From an uncultured Clostridia bacterium (GTDB lineage: Bacteria; Bacillota; Clostridia; Christensenellales; Borkfalkiaceae): 64,000 bases of DNA. Where the stretch lies: positions 1 to 64,000 of the forward strand of contig CALVWQ010000009.1 in assembly GCA_944367535.1 (NCBI GenBank), in the 5' to 3' direction. The notes below the pieces were generated by a model, which was not told where the DNA came from, ran no database searches, and saw only the letters and a program-made list of their open reading frames with translations. Positions 32,644 through 41,452 of this stretch are shown here, piece by piece. Numbering within the stretch: position 1 is the stretch's first letter; each line of letters starts with the position of its first letter. A program made the position numbers and the translations under genes.

Positions 32644-33627
32644 ATGAAAAAAGTAAAGTCGCTATTTCTTTTAATTTTATTTGTTTTAATTCTCTGTAAT
32701 TTTACACCGCTTTCGGTATTTGCAAATTCTGCAAACAGCGTATATTTGGGTGGTTTTCCCGCAGGTTTTTCTTTGGAAACACGAGGAGCATTTGTAATGG
32801 GGTTATCAGACGTTGTTACATTTGAAGGCATTAAATCCCCGTCGAAAGAAGCCGGTGTAGCAGTTGGTGATATAATACTCAGTATTGACGGTATTGCGGT
32901 AAATAACGCGGAAGATGTAGAAAAAGTAGTTAAGGACGAGAAAGAAAAATTATTGGAAATAAAAAGGTGTGATGAGAAAATATTGCTCGATGTTTCGCCA
33001 GCGCTTGATATGAGCGGAAATTTTAGACTCGGAATTTTTATAAGAGACGGGGTAAACGGTATAGGGACAGTAACATTCGTGAACAATGGACGCTTTGCTT
33101 CGCTCGGACATCCCGTAACAGATGAAGTAGGAAAGCCATTAGAAATTATAGGCGGAAAGTTATATAATTGCAATATTACAGGCTATATTGCGGGCGAAAG
33201 AGGCAAGGCTGGTGAACTTCGCGGTACTTTCCTAAAAACCAACGATATAGGTAATATTGAAAAAAATCTTATAAGCGGAGTATACGGAACTTTTAAAGAT
33301 GGTTTTAATACCGATAATTTTAAAAGAGTAGAGATTGGGGAAGGCAAAATCGGCTCTGCTGTCATTTATACAACAATTGAAGGTGATAGTCCAAAAGAAT
33401 ACGATATTTCAATTGTAAAAGTAACAGACGCTTCAGCGGAAGCTAAAAATTATGTTATAAAAATAAATGATAGAGCATTGCTTGATACTACAGGAGGAAT
33501 TGTACAGGGTATGAGCGGTAGTCCTATTTTGCAGGACGGTAAGATTGTCGGTGCAGTTACGCATGTCTTTATTAACGACCCGTCGCGAGGATTCGGAATA
33601 TCTATTGACAATATGATAAATAATTAG
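32644..33627 (+). CDS. spoIVB: SpoIVB peptidase
   Basis: A 327-residue secreted serine peptidase made in the forespore, which signals activation of sigma-K in Bacillus. It has a signal peptide (LFLLILFVLILCNFTPLSVFA), a PDZ domain (about residues 45-115; AGVAVGDIILSIDGIAV) and a catalytic domain with His in ASLGHPV (about 157) and Ser in GMSGSPILQDGKIVGAVTHV (about 292). RecN-SpoIVB is the usual order, but the expected spo0A does not follow. Ribosome-binding signal: GAGTGGAG. Confidence 0.94.
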   Translation: MKKVKSLFLLILFVLILCNFTPLSVFANSANSVYLGGFPAGFSLETRGAFVMGLSDVVTFEGIKSPSKEAGVAVGDIILSIDGIAVNNAEDVEKVVKDEKEKLLEIKRCDEKILLDVSPALDMSGNFRLGIFIRDGVNGIGTVTFVNNGRFASLGHPVTDEVGKPLEIIGGKLYNCNITGYIAGERGKAGELRGTFLKTNDIGNIEKNLISGVYGTFKDGFNTDNFKRVEIGEGKIGSAVIYTTIEGDSPKEYDISIVKVTDASAEAKNYVIKINDRALLDTTGGIVQGMSGSPILQDGKIVGAVTHVFINDPSRGFGISIDNMINN

Positions 33628-33663
33628 AGATTTGCAAATAAAATTAAATATAAATTAAATATA

Positions 33664-33680
33664 ATTATGTCAGACATAAT
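33664..33680. promoter_or_regulatory. 17-base palindrome, copy 2 (before a carboxypeptidase)
   Basis: ATTATGTCAGACATAAT, a perfect palindrome around the central A, between spoIVB and the downstream D,D-carboxypeptidase gene. It contains a CATAAT that could serve as a -10 on either strand. Confidence 0.6.
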
Positions 33681-33724
33681 GAATAATTTATATAAAAATA
33701 CAGAAAATATTTTTAGGAGAGAAT

Positions 33725-34909
33725 ATGATGAGAAAAAGATTTTCTGTATTTTTTATTTTTATGGCTTTAATATTGACACTCGGTATATTCAGCGGATTTT
33801 CGCTAAACATAAAAAAGCGTGTATTGGCTGATGAGTTTGTTAACGTAAAAAGCAAATCGGCAATATTGATGGATTTTAACTCGCATACTGTTGTTTATGA
33901 GCATAATGCAAAAGAGCATTTACCGATTGCCAGCATGTGTAAAATCATGACTTTATTGCTTTGTTTTGAGGCTTTGGACGACGGAATTATCGGCATGGAT
34001 GAGGAAATTGTTGTAAGCGATACGGCTGCGGGAATGGGTGGCTCACAGGTTTTTTTGGAGGCTAATGCAAATTATAAAGTTCATGAGTTATTAAAGAGCA
34101 TTGTTGTTGCTTCTGCAAACGACGCATGTGTGGCAATGGCTGAAAAATTGTATGGAAGTGAATCTTCGTTCGTTACGCAGATGAATAACAAAGCAGCTGA
34201 ACTTAATATGAATGATACCGTTTTTACAAATTGCACGGGGCTTCCCAAGGTGGGACAATATTCTTGCGCTCGGGACGTTTCAGTCATGTTTTCAGAACTT
34301 CTAAAACATAAAGAATACTATGAGTTTTCATCTATATGGATGGATGAAATAACTCACCCGAAAGGAAGAAAAACAGAGATTTCCAATACAAATAAACTAA
34401 TAAGGTTTTATCAGGGGTGCGACAGCGGTAAAACGGGTTATACAAGCGAAGCCGGACACTGTCTTGCCGCTTCGGCGATTAGAGACGGTATGAGACTGGT
34501 ATGTGTTGTTATTTCGGCACCAGACAGCAAAACGCGTTTTGCCGAAGTGTCTTCAATGTTTAACAAAGGTTTTGCGGAATATACAAATAAACTTTTAATA
34601 GATTCTTCTAAACCTCTTGATTTAACAGTTGAGGTGCCCGACGGGAAAAAAGATACTGTTTCTGTAGTTGCGGCGCGCTCCGTTTATTTGTTTTCTTCCA
34701 AGCATGTTCAGCGGAGCGTTGAAATTGATTTTCAGCCTTCTGAGAATCTAAAAGCTCCGGTTTATAAAGGAGATATTGTAGGTAAACTTATAGTATATGA
34801 AAATGGAATTGAAATAGATTCGGTAGATGTTGTTTCGGTTGAAGACATTCTTGAAAAAACCTATTTTGATTATATAAAAGATATTATGCGCGATTGGGCA
34901 ATTATTTGA
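33725..34909 (+). CDS. D-alanyl-D-alanine carboxypeptidase (DacF-like)
   Basis: A 394-residue penicillin-binding protein of the S11 family that trims peptidoglycan stem peptides. It has a signal or anchor segment (FFIFMALILTLGIFSGF). The catalytic SxxK is unusual, IASMCKIMT (Ser-Met-Cys-Lys, about residue 70) instead of STTK; SxN is VVASANDACVA (about 130) and KTG is DSGKTGYT (about 237). A C-terminal PBP5-like beta domain follows. The neighbour spoIVB suggests a sporulation role, as for DacF. AGGAG precedes ATG 33725 (ATG 33728 also possible). Confidence 0.9.
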   Translation: MMRKRFSVFFIFMALILTLGIFSGFSLNIKKRVLADEFVNVKSKSAILMDFNSHTVVYEHNAKEHLPIASMCKIMTLLLCFEALDDGIIGMDEEIVVSDTAAGMGGSQVFLEANANYKVHELLKSIVVASANDACVAMAEKLYGSESSFVTQMNNKAAELNMNDTVFTNCTGLPKVGQYSCARDVSVMFSELLKHKEYYEFSSIWMDEITHPKGRKTEISNTNKLIRFYQGCDSGKTGYTSEAGHCLAASAIRDGMRLVCVVISAPDSKTRFAEVSSMFNKGFAEYTNKLLIDSSKPLDLTVEVPDGKKDTVSVVAARSVYLFSSKHVQRSVEIDFQPSENLKAPVYKGDIVGKLIVYENGIEIDSVDVVSVEDILEKTYFDYIKDIMRDWAII

Positions 34910-34955
34910 CCACAACTTAATCTAACCAAATTATCATAAATTTAATAGAAAAATC

Positions 34956-35015
34956 AAAAAAGCCTGTCGTTTAGTATTCTTTAAATTAGTACTATATTAT
35001 TAGACGGGCTTTTTA
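34956..35015. terminator. Long hairpin terminator
   Basis: AAAAAGCCTGTC pairs with GACGGGCTTTTT (one T-G wobble) around a 36-base AT-rich loop. With A and T runs at its ends it could work in both directions. Confidence 0.75.
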
Positions 35016-35290
35016 GATGCAAAAAATAACCGATTCAATTTTTTTATTTAATAAAGAAAAATTATATATGATTATTTTTTCAATAAATAAAGATAAAAAA
35101 TTTATAAGCAAATATGTTGATCGACATTTTATGGTACACTTTTAACAGATTTTGTGATTTTCATTATTAAAGTGCCGTTTAACAAGAGGTGCTTAAAAAA
35201 TTATTCCGATTCAAAGTTTAATTTGTTTTTTCCTATTTTTTATATAAGTCCTTTTAAATATGATTATAATTTTTTTTTAATATGCTTTTA
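35016..35290. other. AT-rich intergenic region, nothing recognised
   Basis: Between the terminator and the lysA promoter the DNA is very AT-rich. I see no reading frame with a ribosome-binding site and no convincing riboswitch. An AGAGGTGC-like AAGAGGTGC at about 35182 recalls one piece of the lysine riboswitch but the rest is missing. Confidence 0.6.
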
Positions 35291-35320
35291 TTGACTTTTA
35301 ATTGTAATAAATGTTAAAAT
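35291..35320 (+). promoter_or_regulatory. lysA promoter
   Basis: TTGACT (35291-35296), 18-base spacer, extended -10 TGTTAAAAT ending at 35320, followed 14 bases later by the CGGAGTGG ribosome-binding site. Confidence 0.8.
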
Positions 35321-35344
35321 TAAAAAAAAGTTTCGGAGTGGATT

Positions 35345-36649
35345 ATGAACCAAAGACAAACGCTTAAAATAAACAATAAAGGGCATCTCGAAATAGCGGG
35401 GGCGGACACGGTTGACCTTGCAGCCGAATTCGGTACTCCTCTTTATGTCATGGATAAATCTTACATTAAAAATATGTGCAATGTCTTTGTCAAAACTCTC
35501 GCTGCCGAGTACGGAGAAGGATTAATTTCTTATGCATCGAAAGCTTTTTGCTGCAAAGAAATTTACAGAACAATCGATTCTTGCGGACTTGGTGCCGATG
35601 TCGTTTCGGGAGGAGAGTTGTACACCGCTTTATGCAGCAATTTCCCCGTTGAAAAATTAACGTTTCACGGCAATAACAAATCATACGATGAACTTTTATA
35701 TGCAATAAAGAATAATGTGGGGTATATAGTTATCGATTCGGAAGGCGAGGCGGAAGATATTGAAGAAATTTGCGCTGAAATCAACAAAAAGCAAAATGTT
35801 TTGATAAGGGTAAATCCGGGGGTTGAGGCACATACTCATCATTATATACAGACTTCGAAAGTCGATTCGAAATTCGGTTTTTCCATTTCCGACGGCAGTG
35901 CGGAAAGCGCAATACTTCTTACGGCGTCAAAACCTCATTTAAATCTTGTGGGACTGCACTGTCATATAGGTTCTCAGATTTTTGAAAAAAAATCTTTCTG
36001 CATAGCCGTTGATAAAATGACGGACTTTTATAAACATCTTCTGGATAAATTCGGTATATCTTTTTCCGTGCTTAATTTAGGAGGCGGGTTCGGTATTTAC
36101 TATGCGGGAGACGATGCCAAAATATCGTCGGACGGATATGCCGACTATATAAAAGAAATATGCGGCGAATTAAAGCGCTGCGTTGCCGAAAAAGGTATAC
36201 AAAAACCTTATCTTATTTTGGAGCCTGGCCGTTCGATTGTGGGCGAGGCGGGGATAACCCTCTATACAGTAGGGAGAGTAAAAGAAATAAGAAATATTAA
36301 AAATTATCTTGCCGTAAACGGCGGTATGTTTGACAATCCGCGATTTGCGTTATATCAGGCAAAATACAGTGTTGCCGCCGCGGGACGCATGAACGATAAA
36401 TCCGAAAAACTATATACTATTGCAGGTAAATGCTGTGAAAGCGGCGACCTTATAGCCGAAGATTGTCCTCTGCCTGAAATGAGAAAAGGGGACTTGCTTG
36501 CAGTATTTTCTACAGGCGCATATAACTATTCCATGGCGAGCAATTATAACAGGAATCTTATACCGCCCGTCATTATGGTGGAAAACGGCAAAGCGAAATA
36601 TGCAGTCAAGCCTCAAAGTTATGTTGACCTTATACGAAACGATGTTTGA
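35345..36649 (+). CDS. lysA: Diaminopimelate decarboxylase
   Basis: A 434-residue PLP enzyme making lysine from meso-diaminopimelate. The PLP lysine is in ISYASKAFCCKEI (about residue 65). GLGADVVSGGELYTAL, LNLGGGFGIYY, LEPGRSIVGEAGITLYTVG and GKCCESGDLIAEDCPLP follow in order. It is a single-gene transcription unit with its own promoter and terminator. Confidence 0.96.
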   Translation: MNQRQTLKINNKGHLEIAGADTVDLAAEFGTPLYVMDKSYIKNMCNVFVKTLAAEYGEGLISYASKAFCCKEIYRTIDSCGLGADVVSGGELYTALCSNFPVEKLTFHGNNKSYDELLYAIKNNVGYIVIDSEGEAEDIEEICAEINKKQNVLIRVNPGVEAHTHHYIQTSKVDSKFGFSISDGSAESAILLTASKPHLNLVGLHCHIGSQIFEKKSFCIAVDKMTDFYKHLLDKFGISFSVLNLGGGFGIYYAGDDAKISSDGYADYIKEICGELKRCVAEKGIQKPYLILEPGRSIVGEAGITLYTVGRVKEIRNIKNYLAVNGGMFDNPRFALYQAKYSVAAAGRMNDKSEKLYTIAGKCCESGDLIAEDCPLPEMRKGDLLAVFSTGAYNYSMASNYNRNLIPPVIMVENGKAKYAVKPQSYVDLIRNDV

Positions 36650-36660
36650 TTATTATAGTG

Positions 36661-36700
36661 CAAGAAAAAACGCTTATTTGCAATAAGCGTTTTTTCTTGC
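36661..36700 (+). terminator. Terminator after lysA
   Basis: An almost perfect 17-base-pair stem centred on AACGCTTATT / AATAAGCGTT, with A and T runs extending it. Its 3' arm overlaps the next promoter. Confidence 0.93.
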
Positions 36701-36725
36701 TTTTTTTTGACTTTTATTATATAAT
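36697..36725 (+). promoter_or_regulatory. Promoter of the M50 protease-scpAB operon
   Basis: TTGCTT (36697-36702), 17-base spacer, TATAAT (36720-36725). The -35 box lies in the last bases of the lysA terminator. Confidence 0.72.
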
Positions 36726-36748
36726 ATCAATATTACGGGGTGCTGCGT

Positions 36749-37411
36749 ATGGTAGATAGAATTATTCATTATATTTCAATATTTCTTGCGCTTATAGTGG
36801 TTCTTCCCGCACACGAATTTGCGCATGCGTATGCAGCCGTCAAATCGGGTGACCCGACACCAAAAATGAACGGCAGATATACGCTCAATCCGCTTGCACA
36901 TTTTGATCCGATAGGACTTATATGTTTTGTGCTAATAGGATTCGGATGGGCAAAACCCGTTCCGATAGATCCTTATAATTTTAAGAACTATAAAAAGGGG
37001 CTTTTTTGGGTATCTTCTGCGGGAGTGATAGCGAATTATATAATTGCGTTCATTGCATTTCCGTTATTTTTGCTGTCGCTTTATGTCCCTCAATTCGGAT
37101 ATTTTACCGAAGTATTGCAACTTACTCTCAATTATATATTCGAGTTAAGTATTGTATTTTTTATATTCAATCTTATACCGGTTTATCCATTGGACGGTTT
37201 CAGGGTTTATGATGCTCTTTCCGTTAATCGCGGAGGGCTTTACAGGTTTTTGCGTTTTTACGGAATATACGTGTTGTATTTTCTTTTCTTGCTTAGTTTT
37301 ATTGCAGACTGGACGGGAGTGTGGCAGCTGGATATACTAGGGACTGCTATGAATTTTATTGCTTTTTACGTTCAGTTTCCGATTACCGCACTTTGGGGGT
37401 TTATATTTTAA
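36749..37411 (+). CDS. Site-2 protease (M50) family membrane metallopeptidase
   Basis: A 220-residue membrane protein with about six spans. The zinc motif HEFAH is at about residues 24-28 (LPAHEFAHAYAAVKSGDPTPK), with NPLAHFDPIGLI and the third ligand region FNLIPVYPLDGFRV. This is the short M50B family found beside scpA in many Firmicutes; its substrate is unknown. ATG 36749 was chosen over an upstream CTG. The stop overlaps the scpA start (TAATG). Confidence 0.92.
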   Translation: MVDRIIHYISIFLALIVVLPAHEFAHAYAAVKSGDPTPKMNGRYTLNPLAHFDPIGLICFVLIGFGWAKPVPIDPYNFKNYKKGLFWVSSAGVIANYIIAFIAFPLFLLSLYVPQFGYFTEVLQLTLNYIFELSIVFFIFNLIPVYPLDGFRVYDALSVNRGGLYRFLRFYGIYVLYFLFLLSFIADWTGVWQLDILGTAMNFIAFYVQFPITALWGFIF

Positions 37412-38193
37412 TGGCGGAATTTGAATCGGTGGTCGATTATTCGACTAAACTTAAAATAGGAATTGAAGAATTTGACGGACCACTGGATTTGTTGCTGCAT
37501 TTGATAAAGGAGGCAAAAATCGAAATAAAGGATATTTTTGTTTCCGAGGTTACTCAACAATTTTTGCAGTATATGGAAGGTGTTGACGTATTAGACGTTG
37601 ACAAGGCGAGCGAATACCTCAATATGGCGGCGACATTGCTGGAAATCAAATCAAAATCCATTCTGCCGAGAATAGAAGAATATATGGATGACTTTGAGGA
37701 CCAGGAAACAGCACTCATAAGACAACTCGAAGAGTACAAGTTATTTAAAGAGGCAAGCGAAAAACTTAAAGAACATGAAAATGTTCTGAGATTTTACAAG
37801 GAACCCGATAAATCGGTCGGTAACGTAAAAGTCGTTTATACGGATTTTAATCTCGAAGGACTTATAAAGGCATTTTCAAAACTCATGATGAGAGTGGATG
37901 ACAGGAGATGGCAACAAAATGTCTTAAAAGAAATTCCGAAAGAAGTTTTTACCGTCAAAGATAAGGTTGAGAGTATAAGGAATGTTCTTCTAGAAAGAAA
38001 TAGCGTGAGTTTTTTCGAGATGTTCTCACATCATTACACAAAAAACGAACTTATCACTACTTTTCAGGCTATGCTCGAACTTTTAAAACTTCAATATATA
38101 ACGGTCGAACAAAACGGGGTGTTTGACGATATTACTTTAACTTTAAGGGAAGACAGAAATGAAGAGCTCGGAGAAATTGACGAATATAATTGA
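37411..38193 (+). CDS. scpA: Segregation and condensation protein A
   Basis: A 260-residue kleisin that bridges the SMC heads in the bacterial condensin. IEEFDGPLDLLLHLIKEAKIEIKDI and the YLNMAATLLEIKSKSILPR segment are diagnostic, with the winged-helix VSFFEMFSHHYTKNELITTFQAMLELLKLQ at the C-terminus. It overlaps scpB by 35 bases. Confidence 0.95.
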   Translation: MAEFESVVDYSTKLKIGIEEFDGPLDLLLHLIKEAKIEIKDIFVSEVTQQFLQYMEGVDVLDVDKASEYLNMAATLLEIKSKSILPRIEEYMDDFEDQETALIRQLEEYKLFKEASEKLKEHENVLRFYKEPDKSVGNVKVVYTDFNLEGLIKAFSKLMMRVDDRRWQQNVLKEIPKEVFTVKDKVESIRNVLLERNSVSFFEMFSHHYTKNELITTFQAMLELLKLQYITVEQNGVFDDITLTLREDRNEELGEIDEYN

Positions 38194-38911
38194 GTCCATT
38201 TTATTTGTTTCGGGAACGCAGGTCGCAATATCCGATATGACGGATAAACTCGGCGTGTCCGAAAAAGACATCATGAATGCCGTGAATAAATTGAAAGAAA
38301 AGTATGGTGAAAACAGCGGTATTCAATTGCTTACCTTTAATAAAAAAATACAATTCTGTTCTAATCCCGCTTACAGCGAGGAAGTTTCTTCTGTGCTTAA
38401 TCCTATCAAGGAGCGAGAGCTTTCGCGAAGCATGTTGGAGGTTGCGGCAATTATTGCATATAAACAGCCAGTTACGCGTATCGACCTTGAAGAAATACGC
38501 GGCAACAGCGAATACGCTGTGCAAAAACTTCTTGAACTCGGCATTATCGAGCCGGTCGGAAGAAAAGACGCCGTGGGAAGACCTGTTATGTTCGGAACCA
38601 CCGACCAGTTTCTGAAACGGTTTCAAATATCTTCGCTTGACGAGTTGCCGGATTATGAGGAACTTATAAATAAAATCAGCCTTATTCACGCACAAAATGC
38701 AGGGGATGATTATCTTTACAAAAAAGATGTATATGTGGAAGATGATGCAGCGGCAACGGCGGACGATACTGAAACTCATAAAGATAACGTTAATGCTGCT
38801 CGGGATAATGAAAAAAGCGGTACGGCAAATGATAATTTTGAACTTCCCGATATAGACGATGAAGAAATACCTGATTTTCTGAAAGGGGAAGATTTTGAAA
38901 AAATACAATAA
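38159..38911 (+). CDS. scpB: Segregation and condensation protein B
   Basis: A 250-residue ScpB with two winged-helix domains: NIIESILFVSGTQVAISDM, then SMLEVAAIIAYKQPVTRIDLEEIRG and the VGRKDAVGRPVMFGTTDQFLKRF motif. The C-terminal ~60 residues form an acidic Asp/Glu-rich tail that is longer than in Bacillus. It works with scpA and SMC. Confidence 0.95.
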   Translation: MKSSEKLTNIIESILFVSGTQVAISDMTDKLGVSEKDIMNAVNKLKEKYGENSGIQLLTFNKKIQFCSNPAYSEEVSSVLNPIKERELSRSMLEVAAIIAYKQPVTRIDLEEIRGNSEYAVQKLLELGIIEPVGRKDAVGRPVMFGTTDQFLKRFQISSLDELPDYEELINKISLIHAQNAGDDYLYKKDVYVEDDAAATADDTETHKDNVNAARDNEKSGTANDNFELPDIDDEEIPDFLKGEDFEKIQ

Positions 38912-38987
38912 ACTTTAAATTTTATTATTTTAGACGCGGCTCAATTAGGCGGAAATACCATAGGGAATATTATTATGGAAATAAGTA

Positions 38988-39035
38988 AGCGCACTATACC
39001 TTGCAAGCAAGACAGTGCGCTATTTTATTTTTTTA
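38988..39035 (+). terminator. Terminator after scpB
   Basis: AGCGCACT pairs with AGTGCGCT, with an inner CTTGC/GCAAG stem, followed by ATTTTATTTTTTTA. Confidence 0.85.
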
Positions 39036-39088
39036 TTTAATTATAGTATAATAATAGAAAATTATAAAATTCACGAGAAAGGGGATTA

Positions 39089-39451
39089 ATGTGTTTGTTG
39101 TTAGAACTTAATATTTGTGTAAAAGCAGATGAGGTAAATTATGAAGAGGAAAAATTCTTTTCGAACGAACAAGAACTTATTGAAGATTATTTACTCACAT
39201 TATATAGGAACGGACAAATTTATTCGGATTATAACTTAATAAATATAGGAAAACACAAATACAAAGCATTTATCAATGTACCTAATTCGGAAAGTATCAA
39301 GATAAAATATAATAACGAATATGTAAATCGTTCTTTTAAGTATCTTATTATTCAAAATAAAAGGATTGAAAAGAATATTTTGTATGACCACAACTGTCAT
39401 ATTTTAATTATCTTGAAAATTGTATATTTTATAATTGTTTGCAAATATTAA
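39089..39451 (+). CDS. Small hypothetical protein of atypical composition
   Basis: A 120-residue reading frame with a good ribosome-binding site (GAGAAAGGGG) before ATG 39089 and a TATAAT at 39047-39052. It is very Asn, Ile, Lys and Tyr rich. The last 17 residues are hydrophobic (ILIILKIVYFIIVC), so it could be tail-anchored. I recognise no family. It overlaps the start of the DUF2953 gene by 13 bases. It may be a young or decaying gene. Confidence 0.42.
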   Translation: MCLLLELNICVKADEVNYEEEKFFSNEQELIEDYLLTLYRNGQIYSDYNLINIGKHKYKAFINVPNSESIKIKYNNEYVNRSFKYLIIQNKRIEKNILYDHNCHILIILKIVYFIIVCKY

Positions 39452-40020
39452 AAATAGTGTTGACGGCTACGCTGATTATATCGGTGATTTTGATTTTCCC
39501 GATTTTTATCAATATCGAATTGTTTTTTTCCAAAAACTTAAAACGTCTTTTTTTTGCTTTCAGGCTTTTCGGTTTTATCAGTATAATAGGCGGATATATC
39601 GAAAGTGTCAAGGAGGGATTTGCGCTCCATATAACTGAAAAAAAGGCGTTTATATTGTCTTATTCTACGCTACTGAACATGAGGAAAAAAGTCAAACCGC
39701 TTAAGGATTATCATTTTAAAACAATTTATTCATTGTCCGAAATAGGGTATAAAGATAATTCCGTTGCGGCGGTAAGCGTGGGCTTCATGATAAATTATAT
39801 CGGTTTTTTTGTGTGCAGAACATTGGAAAACGAAAAACCTTATCTTAGTATTCGGAACGATATCAATATTTATGAAGGCGAAGATATTTTCAACTATTAT
39901 TTCAGCGGGACCGTTATTGTTAATATTCTTACGGTACTTTTAAGTATTATAAAAATTATAGCGGGGAAAGTATATTATGCAATCAGAAAAGGAATACAAC
40001 AGAATAAACAAAGTAATTGA
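39439..40020 (+). CDS. DUF2953 (YtfI-like) membrane protein
   Basis: A 193-residue protein with an N-terminal span (LKIVLTATLIISVILIFPIFI) and a C-terminal hydrophobic segment (IVNILTVLLSIIKIIAGKV). In Clostridia a DUF2953 protein commonly precedes gerW/ytfJ, as here; the call leans on that context and on overall layout. The start is uncertain: TTG 39439 or GTG 39457, neither with a clear ribosome-binding site. Confidence 0.75.
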   Translation: MQILKIVLTATLIISVILIFPIFINIELFFSKNLKRLFFAFRLFGFISIIGGYIESVKEGFALHITEKKAFILSYSTLLNMRKKVKPLKDYHFKTIYSLSEIGYKDNSVAAVSVGFMINYIGFFVCRTLENEKPYLSIRNDINIYEGEDIFNYYFSGTVIVNILTVLLSIIKIIAGKVYYAIRKGIQQNKQSN

Positions 40021-40369
40021 GTCGGCGATGAAAAATCTCGGCAGTCTTATAGACGTAAATACCGTCGTGGGTTCACCGATAAAAACCGAAGACGGAGATA
40101 CGGTGATTCCCGTTTCCAAGGTTACTTTCGGTATCTTGTCCGGAGGAGGTGAATACGGCAAACTCAATATTTTCAAGAAAAGTTCGGATTTGCCGTATTC
40201 GGCGGGTAACGGTGCGGTTGTTTCAATAAAACCTTGCGGATTTTTATTGAAAACGGAAAACGGCGGATACAGGGTTTTATCCATTGCAGAGAACGCTTAC
40301 GAAAATCTTATAGAAAAAGCAGCGGATTTAATCGTAAATTCTCAAACGAAAGAGGACGTCAATATATGA
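39977..40369 (+). CDS. ytfJ: Spore protein GerW/YtfJ
   Basis: A 130-residue protein of the GerW family: SAMKNLGSLIDVNTVVGSPIKTEDGDTVIPVSKVTFGILSGGGEYG is split over the highly conserved core (about residues 14-60), followed by GNGAVVSIKPCGFLL. GerW is needed for full spore germination in Bacillus. It overlaps the DUF2953 gene by 44 bases and dacB by four. Confidence 0.93.
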   Translation: MQSEKEYNRINKVIESAMKNLGSLIDVNTVVGSPIKTEDGDTVIPVSKVTFGILSGGGEYGKLNIFKKSSDLPYSAGNGAVVSIKPCGFLLKTENGGYRVLSIAENAYENLIEKAADLIVNSQTKEDVNI

Positions 40370-41436
40370 AAAAAATATTTAATTGTTCAATAATAATGTT
40401 TTGTATTTGCACTGTATTTTTTTCAAGTAATCAATTTAAAACAGTAAATGCCGCTGGCGGATACAGTGAAATTGTGATGGAAGTCAATTCATTAAGAGTT
40501 TTACATCAAAATAACGCCGACGTTAAAAAGTATATGGCCAGCACGACCAAGATTCTTACCGCAATTGTGATAATTGAAAATTGCGATTTGGGTGCAACGG
40601 TAAGAGTCGGTAAAGAAACTGTCGGGGTAGAAGGTTCAAGTATTTATCTTGAAGCGGGAGAAGAACTTACTGTCGAAGAATTATTATACGGTTTGATGTT
40701 AAGGTCAGGCAATGACTGCGCCGAAACACTTGCTGTTTTTTGTTCGGGAAGTATTGAAGAATTTGCAGAACTAATGAACGAAACCGCCGAAAAAATAGGT
40801 GCTGTTAACAGCCATTTCGTAAACCCTCACGGTCTTCACGACGATAATCATTATACAACTGCGTATGACCTTGCGCTTATTTCGTGTTATGCCATGAAAA
40901 ATGAGACTTTTAAAGAAATAGTTTCAACGAAAGTAAAGGATATTTCATGGAGTACGCGAGATTACAACAGGCACCTTATCAATAAAAACAAGATGTTAAG
41001 TGAATTTGAGGGCTCCACGGGAATCAAAACGGGGTATACAAAAAAGGCGGGGAGATGTCTGGTGTCTTCTTGCGAGAGAAACGGTATGGAACTTGTATGC
41101 GTGGTATTAAACTGTCCGCCGATGTTTGAAAGGTCAAAGGATTTACTTTCTGAGGCATTTAATAAATATGAAAACTGTTTTATTTTGGAAAGTGATAACA
41201 TACTCGACTTCATAAATGTTGAAGGGTGCAGCGAACAATGCGGGGTATATCTGAAACAGGATGTTATTTTGCCGCTTACGCAAGAGGAAAAAGATGACCT
41301 TGATATTGTTTTCGATTATCCTGACAGTATTATCCCGCCTTTTGAAAAAGACAGAGAAATAGGCAGTATTAAACTTTATAGTCAAAATAACTTGATTTTT
41401 GTTCAAAAAGTATATACTATAATAGGGATGAATTAA
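40366..41436 (+). CDS. dacB: D-alanyl-D-alanine carboxypeptidase
   Basis: A 356-residue S11 carboxypeptidase with an N-terminal signal segment (IIMFCICTVFFSSNQFKTVNA). Catalytic motifs are canonical: YMASTTKILTAIV (about residue 57), RSGNDCAETL (about 114) and STGIKTGYTKKAG (about 221). I chose ATG 40366, which overlaps the ytfJ stop; the frame is open further upstream but without homology. Position after gerW points to a spore-cortex role, as for DacB. Confidence 0.92.
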   Translation: MKKIFNCSIIMFCICTVFFSSNQFKTVNAAGGYSEIVMEVNSLRVLHQNNADVKKYMASTTKILTAIVIIENCDLGATVRVGKETVGVEGSSIYLEAGEELTVEELLYGLMLRSGNDCAETLAVFCSGSIEEFAELMNETAEKIGAVNSHFVNPHGLHDDNHYTTAYDLALISCYAMKNETFKEIVSTKVKDISWSTRDYNRHLINKNKMLSEFEGSTGIKTGYTKKAGRCLVSSCERNGMELVCVVLNCPPMFERSKDLLSEAFNKYENCFILESDNILDFINVEGCSEQCGVYLKQDVILPLTQEEKDDLDIVFDYPDSIIPPFEKDREIGSIKLYSQNNLIFVQKVYTIIGMN

Positions 41437-41452
41437 TTAAGGAAAAAATAAT

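Noticed and set aside
35160..35340. Possible lysine riboswitch before lysA
   Set aside because: Only an AGAGGTGC-like fragment is present. The other conserved helices and GC-rich segments of the L box are missing.
38201..38908. Long minus-strand open frame opposite scpB
   Set aside because: It is the shadow of scpB, whose own frame has full family motifs; the opposite frame has no recognisable protein features.
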